A stretch of DNA of 26,079 bases, taken from positions 1 to 26,079 of the forward strand of contig JACETS010000014.1 in NCBI GenBank assembly GCA_013911195.1, written 5' to 3'. Of the stretch, positions 14,960 to 24,500 are shown piece by piece. Below the pieces are notes generated by a model. The model saw only the letters and a program-made list of their open reading frames with translations. It made no database searches and was not told where the DNA came from. The position numbers and the translations under genes are program-made. The stretch is from Verrucomicrobiales bacterium. Lineage in GTDB: Bacteria; Verrucomicrobiota; Verrucomicrobiia; Verrucomicrobiales; DEV007. The stretch's first letter is position 1. Every line of letters starts with the position of its first letter.

Positions 14960-17900
14960 TCAATTGTATTCCACCGAAACTCTTAGGAATGTCTTATTTG
15001 TAGAGCCAACTGGTTCTTTCATTCTAAAAGTTAACACTTTAACAACATCCTCAATAAAAGTTTCTGAAACCATCACCATTTGATTGTTAGCATCAATCCA
15101 ATTTTTCCCGTCAGTAGATAATTCTATAGTATATTTAAGTGCATTATCTGAATTACGCTGAAGAAACCTAAGACTTAAGTGCTCCTCTCCCTCTATAACA
15201 ACTGAACCAAGTGTAGGTACAGCTTCTACAGAATTAAAGTCTATTAAATCCAATCCAAATGCATAGGTTAGAAGATTATTAATAACTTCACCTTCTTTCA
15301 CAGCAAGCGGATTTATTTGTTCTCTATTCTTCATCCAACTAAGGAAAGGTGAAGTTGTTTCTATTCTTCCAGGCGATCCTCCAACAGAGAGACTAGCAGT
15401 CCAATTTAATGGATTTGAAAGGCCTCCAGAAGTGAGATCAAGCAATATCAATGACGTTCCATCCTGATCTGGTGATACCGGCCATGGAGCAGAATCATTA
15501 TAATCAAAAGAAAAAACAACTAAACCCTCACTATCAGTAAGAGTAATTACCTCACCTCCATTACTTAGACTACCCTCGACCCATTCACCAATAATTAGGT
15601 TATCTAAATCTGATCCATACTTAGATTTGAATGCCTCTAAATTTTTGACTAATAACTTATATGAACCCGGTTCAATCGAAACTTTATCGATAACATATTC
15701 AGAAAATGGATCTCCATCAGTAAATCTAAATCCATCCAGTGCAATTGAGTCCTCACCCGAATTAAACAATTCAATAAATTCATATTGCTCTCCACCCTCA
15801 GGCTTATACATCAGTTCAGAAACCACCAAATCACCTGAATGAATTGATGCAGAGGATGGTAAAGACAATAAAACATAATCGAACATTACGTTCAGTTCTA
15901 ATGGGGTCTGGGTAGCAGCGAACGGCCCTCCATCAATAATTTTACTACCTTCAGGAAGACTTAATCGATAAACTTCTTCAAACACGTTTTGAGGACGCCA
16001 TTCAAAAACCAAATCATTCGCTTCTCTCCTTATCCGAATAACCATATCACTGGTCAGTTTATAGTCCGATGAAAATAAAGCCCCTGTTGTTGCAGCAGGA
16101 GTGACCTGAATAACAGATAACTGATTTCCAGATTTATTACCTAATCCATACCGAAAACGCATACCTTCGCGCTCAACCTCAACCATTAAACCTGTCATAA
16201 AATCACCAAATTGGAGACCATATAAATCGAGCTTTGTTTGAAGCATCCAATCTTCATTATCAGGCAAGTCTCGCTTCACCCATGGATGAATCGTTCCCCC
16301 CAAGCCTCCACCACCAGCACCTGCTGGCTGAGCCGCAATATCTAGTGTAGCTCCAACAACAACATCAGAACTTCCAGGGCTTGAGTTGTGAAGATCTATT
16401 GCAAATAAATTCTTCCCTTCAACCAAGAAACCTGACCCATCAATGGAGGTAATTGGTAAAAGTTTTTTCTCATCTCTGAAGGGAATATTGCTACTTGCTC
16501 GCGTTTTCCAATTTACTTCTTCAGGGTATGCAGGTAGACGAACTCTAGTTATTTCTTGTCCGTTTATCCAAAATCGAGCACCATCATCAAGGATAGCCTC
16601 TATATTTATCATCGAACCGATAGGATCGTCGTTGAATTCAAACTCTTTCCTAAAATAATAGGTCAGTAAATTATTTGAAGAATCTCTTTGTAAAGGAGTT
16701 TGAAGTCCAGGAGTTGGAAAAGTTCCAGTATCAACTCCGAAAATTCCAGCCCCAGTTGACCATCCAGAATCATCATATTCTAGAGTTGAAAAATCAGGAC
16801 CAATATTTTCATTCTTATCATTATATTTCCATTCATCTGTCAATTTTATATAACTTTTAGCTTCAGGTAATTTAACATTAGGTAACCCTAGTGGAAAATC
16901 TCGGTATCCTGGAATTCTTATATGAAGCTGGCCCTCTAAAGTCTCAAGGTTATAAACAGCGCGTTCTGGAGTATTATCTTCAATATCTATGTTTTGTAAC
17001 TCCCAATAATCATCCAAGTAGTCATCTTTAAATGAACTAAACCCTTGATCCCCGTAGACAACAATTTCTCTAGCTGTATTAGACTTACTCCCATCTTGGT
17101 CATTTATTTCGAGATTTAAAATATAACGCCCAGGTTTGGAGAAAGATATCATTGCCTTTGCTTGATTCGCTGAAATTGACGTGCCAGATTCTGGAGATAG
17201 AGACCAACTATAAACAATTTCTGTACCTTCAGGATCAAAACTTTCAGAAGCATCAAATTCAATAGACTCAGTCATCATTAGATTACGAGAAGATGGACTT
17301 GAATCCACTAAAATGACTGGTGGCGAATCTGCCCTCTTAGTAATTTTAAACTCTTCTGAATAAACTATTTTTCCTTCATGATTAACTCCCTCAACAATTA
17401 AATCATTCTGACCTTCCTTCAGTTTAATGCCACTAATGGTCCAAGCCGTAGTACTTGTCCATTCGCACTGAGTAGCAAATTGACCTGCAATTCGGATGTC
17501 ATAAACGGTCGATGGGCTTGTTCCATTCAGGGTTAAATCTGAATTAGTTGTAGGTGAATTTCTCGTATTAATTTTAAAATCTGTCCTGAATGGACTTCCA
17601 ATGAAATTCTGAGCAGCTCTTTCCCTTGATCTAAACCAATTCCTATAATGACTTGATGTCATAGAAATTCCAGTTCCGGCGACGGCCTCTGTCTCAAATT
17701 GCATCCATGCTTCAGTTAAGGCCGAATCTTTTGTTAACTTGGTTAAAAGCTCAGTTAAATAATAATTCAAATGCCTTCTTATATATGGCTTATCAAAATA
17801 AGTTCGAATTCCGCTTAGCCCTCCAAGAAATGTTTCTCCAGCATTGCCAAAAACCCTATCACCATCCCAATGAATCAACATCCATTTACCTCCCTTTGGT

Positions 17901-20900
17901 CTGTAAAAATAGGCGTTTTTACCTCGATTTAATGTAATTGTATCCCAGTCAGCATCGTATCCTCTAACAGCAGCGTTAATGCAAAGCATATCCCTATCAG
18001 CCATTCTATTGATTGATTCTTCATCAAACTTTCGAGTTCCAATGGCCTTAACGAATTCAATGAAATTACTGTAATCATAATCTTGCTCACGCGACCGCAT
18101 CAACCATTCAGAATGATATTGAACTGGATTGTCACTGTTTTTGTAAGACCAGTCAGCATTTCTGGATTGCCTCGCATTACCATCATCACTCGTAAATCTC
18201 CACTCATCATCAACTCTCAAAAGAGTACCTTCGCTACCGTTCTCAAAATTTCGATTCATGAAATCATTCGAAATGGGTTCATGATTTTCTCGTAGTTTAA
18301 AGGCATCTCCGTTTACAACAAAATGAACGAACTCCATTTCATTTACAGGATGACCCAATTGATAGAGAAAATGACGAGCAATTCTATCATCATAAAATCG
18401 AGGAGTTCCACTTCCTTCAGATGTTCCAGAAGCATCGAACACATTTCTTCTTCTTTCCCTAAAAAGTCTATCACCAGGGAGCTTCCATTTACCGTGAGCT
18501 AATGAACTTCCTCCATCTCTGGTGAATGGACTTCCACTTTTACGTATTTCCGCATTGTAAAATATCTCATTTTCATTAGCGATAAAAGTGGCATTGAAAA
18601 AATGGTTAGACATACGAGGAAATTTGTAATCATAACTAGATCCACCACCCGAACTTAAAGCTCTTCTGTCATAGTTAGAAAGTATCAATCGTTCCCTTAA
18701 GAGATTATCTTTCATTTCTCTACCATCTACAATGAACATCGCAGGTCGCTCGGGTCCCAACTTTGGCATCATCGATATTTGATCATCTTTAGATGATACC
18801 TCGACATAAAACTGTGCAATATTTCCCTGTCTGTTATAATTAGAAAGAGTAGCTGTGTATACCTCATCATTAGCAACCAAATCCCCACCTGACGATCCAT
18901 CATCATACATCGTCGTTGTACCCCAATTACCGTTGCCGTTCGAGGTATCAAGCCGATGCCTAACCCTGACATATTCTATCTCCGCCGAAGATTTTACTTT
19001 TGCAGTTATTTTAACTCTATCCGTGGGTTTTGGTACCGCTGGACTATGAAATACATCAAAAAGCACTGGAGCTGATGAACTAATGCTTTCAGAGTTTTTT
19101 GACCCCGGAGTCCCTAAATTATTTGGTATCGGAATGTGAAAAGAGTTACCAAACCCATGATCAAGCGTTTGCACTATTAATCTTGATTTACCCCAAACCC
19201 ATCGCGCATCAAAAGTTAGTGTATAATTATCATCAAATGTAAGATTATTTAAGTCAACTTCTGCACGATTGGCTTTATTGTCTCCATGCCCATCTGAAAC
19301 AAGATTCAATGTACCGTTATCAACAAAACTAGCCCAGTGCGTTCCTTGGCAAACCCACCCCTTAGCACTACTACTATCAGGAGACATGATATTAGGATTT
19401 TTAACAAGATTGGCCCCGCTTCCATTACGCTTGACTGATATATTTTTGATTTCCATATGAGCATCACCGACGAGATGCATATGTAATTCCTGTCCACTTG
19501 TGAGCGCCGACCATGTGACTCGGTCAAAAATATCCGTGTAGGTAAATTTTTGAAATTGTGCTCTACTTGATTCATCGCTATCAGCCCATGCTACAGGCGA
19601 ACGGTTATCCATATCAGGATGCTTGAGTTCCATACTACTCCCATCCCCATCAGCCTTTTCAGGCCAATCCCCAGAAGGATAGTAATAAACTTCATCAACT
19701 AAATTTCCCAAATTATCTTCAATTCTAAGTAACTCTCCTGAATCTCTAAGCTGACCAGAAAAATTTCCGACCACTGGAATATCACCATAATTTTTTTTCA
19801 TCCATTCTTCATTTGCAGCAACAACTAAATATTTACCAGCCGCTAAAATTGTTCCCTCAGGAAATTCAAAATTGATTCCATCTACAAATTCCCAACCACT
19901 CAGATTCACACTATCCTGACCTTTGTTATACAACTCAACAAACTCAGCCGTTCTTCCATCAGAAGGAGCGTCATACATAATTTCATTGATCACAATATCA
20001 GAATTATATTTCGGGTCATTAGGAAGCCCCTTTGTACTTCCGTCACCTCCATACCATTCCTTGCCGGGAGGAAAGGAATGAAAGGATTCCTCATCTAAAT
20101 CTCTATCGAATGGGTGAGCATCTACAACGGTATCTCCTTGCAGAATAAAAAGATTAATATTCCCATTTTCCTCAACATCAAAATTAGAATCGAACGCTAT
20201 ATATCCTCCTGAATCAACTAAACCGCTAAGAGGAATTCTATCTGAAAAGTCCCTCTTAGATGCAACAGAAAAACCCTCCAAACTAACAGACTGTTGACCG
20301 GGGGCATGCAATTCAATCCAGTCCACATTATTATCCTCTCCAAAGTGAATCTCACTAAGAACCAATAAATTAGAGAGGTCTGGAGGAATCGTAGAAATCG
20401 CTACATCAGCCCCGAAAACAATATCAGAACTGCCTGATCTTTCATTGTGTATCTCGACAGCCAAAACATTTTTGCCAGTCTTTAGGTATCCAGTAACATC
20501 GGATTCCAAAATAGTTTTATATTTGGCCTCACCTCTTATACCTGGAGTTTGCCAATCAATTATTCCTGAGGGCATTGAATTTCGGCCAATCTCTTTACCA
20601 TTCAAGTAAACAACAATTCCATCATCAAACAGTCCATCCATGATAATGTTGGCTGATCGAAACGGAATTCCCCATTCAAATTCTTTTCTTAAATAATAAG
20701 TATACTTTCCTCCTGTAGTCCATGGAGTCTGAAATCCTGGATCAGGCATCTTATTTGAAGCTCCTTCTTTGCCAAAAATTCCAGGCCCCTCATTCCATGC
20801 ACTATCATCAAAATCTGGATTCCTCCATTCAGTTCCGTTATTAACCCCGCTTTGATCATACTTCCATACAGAACCAAGGCTGATTATTTTGTTAGTTTGC

Positions 20901-21475
20901 CCATCATCCTCTGCAGCCCCTGATCCAGGAGTCCCATCAGGCGCAAGACTAGCCCCCCAATTCTTCCAATAACTTGCTCCCCTATTCTGATTAATGAGCC
21001 TCAGGGTATGACCAGCTCCATCAGCGGCTATTGGCCACTTTCTTCCATCGTCGTTATACTCCACCTCAGCCATGGTAACACCATTCTTGTCCTCCAAAAT
21101 AATACTCTCACCACCATTATCTAAGTTACCTTCCCAAGGCCCATATATTTTTGTAGAGGCGGGAATTTCATAAGCGTCCCTTAATGTTTTTTCGTCAACA
21201 GAGGAAAGCAAAATTCTTTCCCATTTTTTCAAAAATGTTTTGGAAGGATCAGCTTCATCAAAATCTGGAAATACATAGCCAACACCTTTAGTCATTTTCC
21301 ATTTAGAGATATCCTTAGGAGTCGCTGTAAGATTATAAATTTCGATATATTCAGGTTTGTCACCTCTTGGGTTATAATTAATCTCACTAAAAACAACCTG
21401 CTCAGCCCGAGATATAAGGCTTAAGAATATAAGAAAAGAAAAACTTAAAACAGCAGACTTGAGGGTAGGTTTCAT
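14960..21475 (-). CDS. Giant secreted lamin-tail / CotH-kinase protein (2171 aa)
   Basis: An exported multidomain protein with signal peptide 1-24 (SRA/EQ). Approximate order: LTD 25-165; jelly-roll-like sandwich 200-360; LTD 363-470; LTD 490-620; carbohydrate-binding-like sandwich 640-790; Ig-like 800-915; CotH kinase-like 930-1290, with IRKSGSPF and HWDGD (1202-1206); Ig-like 1295-1380; PKD-like 1385-1472. A DUF1349/concanavalin-like sandwich interrupted by a second jelly roll (about 1530-1720) follows, then a fourth LTD 1880-2030 and a C-terminal domain 2060-2171 of the kind ending large secreted verrucomicrobial proteins. CotH proteins in Bacillus spores are atypical protein kinases; substrates outside spore formers are unknown. 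The CotH motif keeps Asp-x-Asp but lacks the canonical WDLDLSHG wording of its neighbour. Domain limits are estimates by eye. Confidence 0.87.
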   Translation of the reverse strand: MKPTLKSAVLSFSFLIFLSLISRAEQVVFSEINYNPRGDKPEYIEIYNLTATPKDISKWKMTKGVGYVFPDFDEADPSKTFLKKWERILLSSVDEKTLRDAYEIPASTKIYGPWEGNLDNGGESIILEDKNGVTMAEVEYNDDGRKWPIAADGAGHTLRLINQNRGASYWKNWGASLAPDGTPGSGAAEDDGQTNKIISLGSVWKYDQSGVNNGTEWRNPDFDDSAWNEGPGIFGKEGASNKMPDPGFQTPWTTGGKYTYYLRKEFEWGIPFRSANIIMDGLFDDGIVVYLNGKEIGRNSMPSGIIDWQTPGIRGEAKYKTILESDVTGYLKTGKNVLAVEIHNERSGSSDIVFGADVAISTIPPDLSNLLVLSEIHFGEDNNVDWIELHAPGQQSVSLEGFSVASKRDFSDRIPLSGLVDSGGYIAFDSNFDVEENGNINLFILQGDTVVDAHPFDRDLDEESFHSFPPGKEWYGGDGSTKGLPNDPKYNSDIVINEIMYDAPSDGRTAEFVELYNKGQDSVNLSGWEFVDGINFEFPEGTILAAGKYLVVAANEEWMKKNYGDIPVVGNFSGQLRDSGELLRIEDNLGNLVDEVYYYPSGDWPEKADGDGSSMELKHPDMDNRSPVAWADSDESSRAQFQKFTYTDIFDRVTWSALTSGQELHMHLVGDAHMEIKNISVKRNGSGANLVKNPNIMSPDSSSAKGWVCQGTHWASFVDNGTLNLVSDGHGDNKANRAEVDLNNLTFDDNYTLTFDARWVWGKSRLIVQTLDHGFGNSFHIPIPNNLGTPGSKNSESISSSAPVLFDVFHSPAVPKPTDRVKITAKVKSSAEIEYVRVRHRLDTSNGNGNWGTTTMYDDGSSGGDLVANDEVYTATLSNYNRQGNIAQFYVEVSSKDDQISMMPKLGPERPAMFIVDGREMKDNLLRERLILSNYDRRALSSGGGSSYDYKFPRMSNHFFNATFIANENEIFYNAEIRKSGSPFTRDGGSSLAHGKWKLPGDRLFRERRRNVFDASGTSEGSGTPRFYDDRIARHFLYQLGHPVNEMEFVHFVVNGDAFKLRENHEPISNDFMNRNFENGSEGTLLRVDDEWRFTSDDGNARQSRNADWSYKNSDNPVQYHSEWLMRSREQDYDYSNFIEFVKAIGTRKFDEESINRMADRDMLCINAAVRGYDADWDTITLNRGKNAYFYRPKGGKWMLIHWDGDRVFGNAGETFLGGLSGIRTYFDKPYIRRHLNYYLTELLTKLTKDSALTEAWMQFETEAVAGTGISMTSSHYRNWFRSRERAAQNFIGSPFRTDFKINTRNSPTTNSDLTLNGTSPSTVYDIRIAGQFATQCEWTSTTAWTISGIKLKEGQNDLIVEGVNHEGKIVYSEEFKITKRADSPPVILVDSSPSSRNLMMTESIEFDASESFDPEGTEIVYSWSLSPESGTSISANQAKAMISFSKPGRYILNLEINDQDGSKSNTAREIVVYGDQGFSSFKDDYLDDYWELQNIDIEDNTPERAVYNLETLEGQLHIRIPGYRDFPLGLPNVKLPEAKSYIKLTDEWKYNDKNENIGPDFSTLEYDDSGWSTGAGIFGVDTGTFPTPGLQTPLQRDSSNNLLTYYFRKEFEFNDDPIGSMINIEAILDDGARFWINGQEITRVRLPAYPEEVNWKTRASSNIPFRDEKKLLPITSIDGSGFLVEGKNLFAIDLHNSSPGSSDVVVGATLDIAAQPAGAGGGGLGGTIHPWVKRDLPDNEDWMLQTKLDLYGLQFGDFMTGLMVEVEREGMRFRYGLGNKSGNQLSVIQVTPAATTGALFSSDYKLTSDMVIRIRREANDLVFEWRPQNVFEEVYRLSLPEGSKIIDGGPFAATQTPLELNVMFDYVLLSLPSSASIHSGDLVVSELMYKPEGGEQYEFIELFNSGEDSIALDGFRFTDGDPFSEYVIDKVSIEPGSYKLLVKNLEAFKSKYGSDLDNLIIGEWVEGSLSNGGEVITLTDSEGLVVFSFDYNDSAPWPVSPDQDGTSLILLDLTSGGLSNPLNWTASLSVGGSPGRIETTSPFLSWMKNREQINPLAVKEGEVINNLLTYAFGLDLIDFNSVEAVPTLGSVVIEGEEHLSLRFLQRNSDNALKYTIELSTDGKNWIDANNQMVMVSETFIEDVVKVLTFRMKEPVGSTNKTFLRVSVEYN

Positions 21476-21581
21476 AACTGAGAGAATTTATAATGAGTAA
21501 AGATATGTTAAAATGATGGAAAAAAGCACATTTTTCAACCTTACATCTTAATGAGTAAGTCATTTTCATAGTAAATAAGTC
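21476..21581. promoter_or_regulatory. Divergent promoter region with a 10-bp direct repeat
   Basis: This 106-bp AT-rich gap must carry both promoters of the two divergent giant genes. TAATGAGTAA occurs twice in the same orientation, at 21491-21500 and 21549-21558, one copy near each gene. This could be a shared regulator site, but ten AT-rich bases may coincide by chance. I cannot place -35 and -10 elements with confidence. Confidence 0.35.
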
Positions 21582-24500
21582 GTGATAAGGTTTAAAAAGT
21601 TACTTTTCCCCATAACAATGATTCGCCTCATAACTATTTTTATCTCCTTATTCTATTTAGCTTCAACAGCAATAATGGGGAATCCGATCATCTCGGAATT
21701 CATGGCTTCAAATAGCACTGTTCTTCCAGACGAAGATGGTGATTTTTCAGACTGGATTGAAATTTCAAATCCAACAAACAATCCAATCGATCTTGGGGGA
21801 TATCATCTAACTGATAATGCTGACGATCCAGAAAAATGGGCTTTTCCAAGAATATCTTTACCTGCAAATTCAAGCATTATCGTTTTCGCTTCTGGGAAAG
21901 ACAGAACCGATGCAAAGTCCCCATTGCATACTGATTTCGAACTCAATGCAAAAGGAGAATATCTAGCTTTAATATCCAAGGATAATAAAAGTATTCTGAC
22001 TGAATTTTCTCCAGTTTTTCCTACTCAAAACGAAGACCAGTCATATGGAACAAGTAGCTTTACATCCAATATACCAGAAAACTTTATAGCAAGCGAAAAC
22101 AAGGCCCTATACCTTGTACCAAACAACGAAGATGCTCTACCCAATGACTGGAACCAATTAAATCCAACATTTGATCTAAGCACATGGTCTAGTGGAACAA
22201 ATGGTCTAGGCTGGGAAAGTAATAACGGCACCTTAAATAGTCTAATCAGAACTAACATCCGAGACAAAATGAGAAGCATTAATGCTTCGGGGTTCTTCAG
22301 ATTTAATTTCAATTTTGAGCCTGGAGACAGACAACTCAAAACCCTATCCCTCAAAACTAGAGTAGATGATGGATACGTAGCTTATTTGAACGGAACCGAA
22401 ATAGCCTCTTTTAATTCTCCATCACCATTAACTTGGAATTCAAAAGCCCTTAGAACAGGGCGACCGGATTCAGATATAATTAGAAATCAATCTGAACACG
22501 ATTTAACAAGCCAAATCAACTTGGTCAAAGAAGGAGAAAATGTTCTAGCGATACAAGCGATGAATAGTTCTGTAAGTGGCTCTGATTTTGTAATCGATAT
22601 AGAACTTGAAGCAGGAATGGCTAAATCAGGACAACTTTATGCGGGATTTTTTGATAATCCTACCCCAGGAAATCCTAATTCAGAGGGTAATGCAGCAGGA
22701 CCAATTATAGAGGAATATACCAAGAAACCAGAAAGACCAGAAGCTGGAAAAGACCTAAAAATTGAAGCTTCATTAATTGCTACAAACTCTCCAATCAGTT
22801 CGGTGAAATTATTTTATAGAACCATGTTTGATGAGGAAAAATCAACAATCATGACTGAAGCTGAACAGGGAAGTGGTAAATTCGAAGGCTTTATTCCAGG
22901 TTCATCATTTAATAATGCAGAAATGATACGCTGGAGGTTTGAGGCAATTGATGAACTTGGCTTTAAAACTTTAGAGCCTCCTTATCCAGACCCAAAAGAC
23001 TCCCACGAATATGTTGGAACTGTGGCAAATGACCCAAGTGTTAATTCGAAACTTTCAGTCGTTGAAATGTTTTTACGAAGCCCTGGAGCCGCAGGAACCA
23101 TCAATGGAACAAGAGGAGCCATTTTTTATCTTGGTGAACTTTATGATAATGTTCTTTTCACAAGACACGGCCAGTCTACTGGAGGCTTTGTTAAAAAAAG
23201 TTTCAACATCGACTTCAACCGAACTCAACGATTTAGATGGCATCCTGATGAGAAGAGAACCAAGGACATAGACCTCCTAACAAACTGGGCTGACAAATCA
23301 AAAGTCAGACACGTCCTGGCGTGGGAAATAATGCGAGAGTCTGGAGTTCATGCCCATTTTGCTTTTACGGTGAGAGTCCAACAAAATGGGGAGTTCTTCA
23401 GTACTGCAGATTTCGTTGAAGATGCTGATGACATTTATCTTGAAAGGGCAGGCCTTAATCCTGATGGGGCCCTTTATAAAGTTTACAGTAACACTCTTTC
23501 TTCAGGTGACAGCGGAAACAGTGGCGTTCAAAAGAAAAATAGGAAAAATGAAAACAATCAAGATCTCACCGATTTCATAAGAGGGTTAAATAATGGCAAC
23601 ACCGCTCAGCAGTGGGAATTTATTTATGATAATGTTAATTTACCAATGTGTGTAAATATGGCTGCTGCAAACTGTGTAATAAGGAACACAGACATGCACA
23701 GAAAGAATTGGTACATTTATAGAGACACAGGAAAAAGTGACGAATGGGCACTACTTCCATGGGACCTTGATTTATCGCATGGAAGGAAATGGAATGGTAG
23801 TGACACTTACTTCGATAATAAACTCTTTAGTACTGACGTCATAAGAGTGGGAACAGCCGTCAGCCTTATCCAGAAAATGTGGTCTAATCCAGAAGTTAAT
23901 AAAATGATAATGCGAAGGATTAGGACCCTGACTGATAAATTTCTTAATCATCCAAACACCCCTTACGAAAATAGATATTATGAAAGACGGCTGGACGAAC
24001 AACTAGCGCTAATTGATCCACCAGACATTTCACCATCTGATGCCAGACTTGACTTCATGAAGTGGGGTTCTTGGCGTCAGAGTAGCGGAAGCCCTATATC
24101 ATACACATCCAATCATCCTGACATTGAAGACATGGCTGAAGGAATTGAGAGGTTTAAAAGCGAATATCTATTCGGCAGAAGGGCTTATATGTATGGAAGA
24201 TCAGCAAATTTACCTGAGGCCCAATCAGGTCAAATTTCATACAACTTTAAAACACTCATTGAAAGTGGTGCTCCATCGAAAACCAAGATCCCTACTAATG
24301 AATCCGATGCCTTGACTTGGACAGATCTCGATTTTGATGATTCCCAATGGATATCAGGAAGAACCGCGATTGGATTTGACAGCAGTCCAAAATATAAACC
24401 TTTGCTCGGTACAGACACACGGGATGCTATGCGCAGAATAAACGCAACAGCATATATTAGAATTGGATTCAATCTAGAGGACCCTCAACAGTATCAAAAA

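Noticed and set aside
19306..19575. 89-codon minus-strand frame inside the giant CotH gene
   Set aside because: It overlaps a strongly conserved coding frame on the same strand and shows no recognisable domain; it is a shadow frame.
21505..21540. GAAAAA...TTTTTC inverted repeat as a terminator
   Set aside because: It lies between two divergent starts, where no terminator is needed, and the stem has only one G-C pair.
22025..22354. 109-codon antisense frame opposite the second CotH gene
   Set aside because: Composition mirrors the sense LTD/sandwich coding frame, and there is no signal, domain or ribosome binding site.
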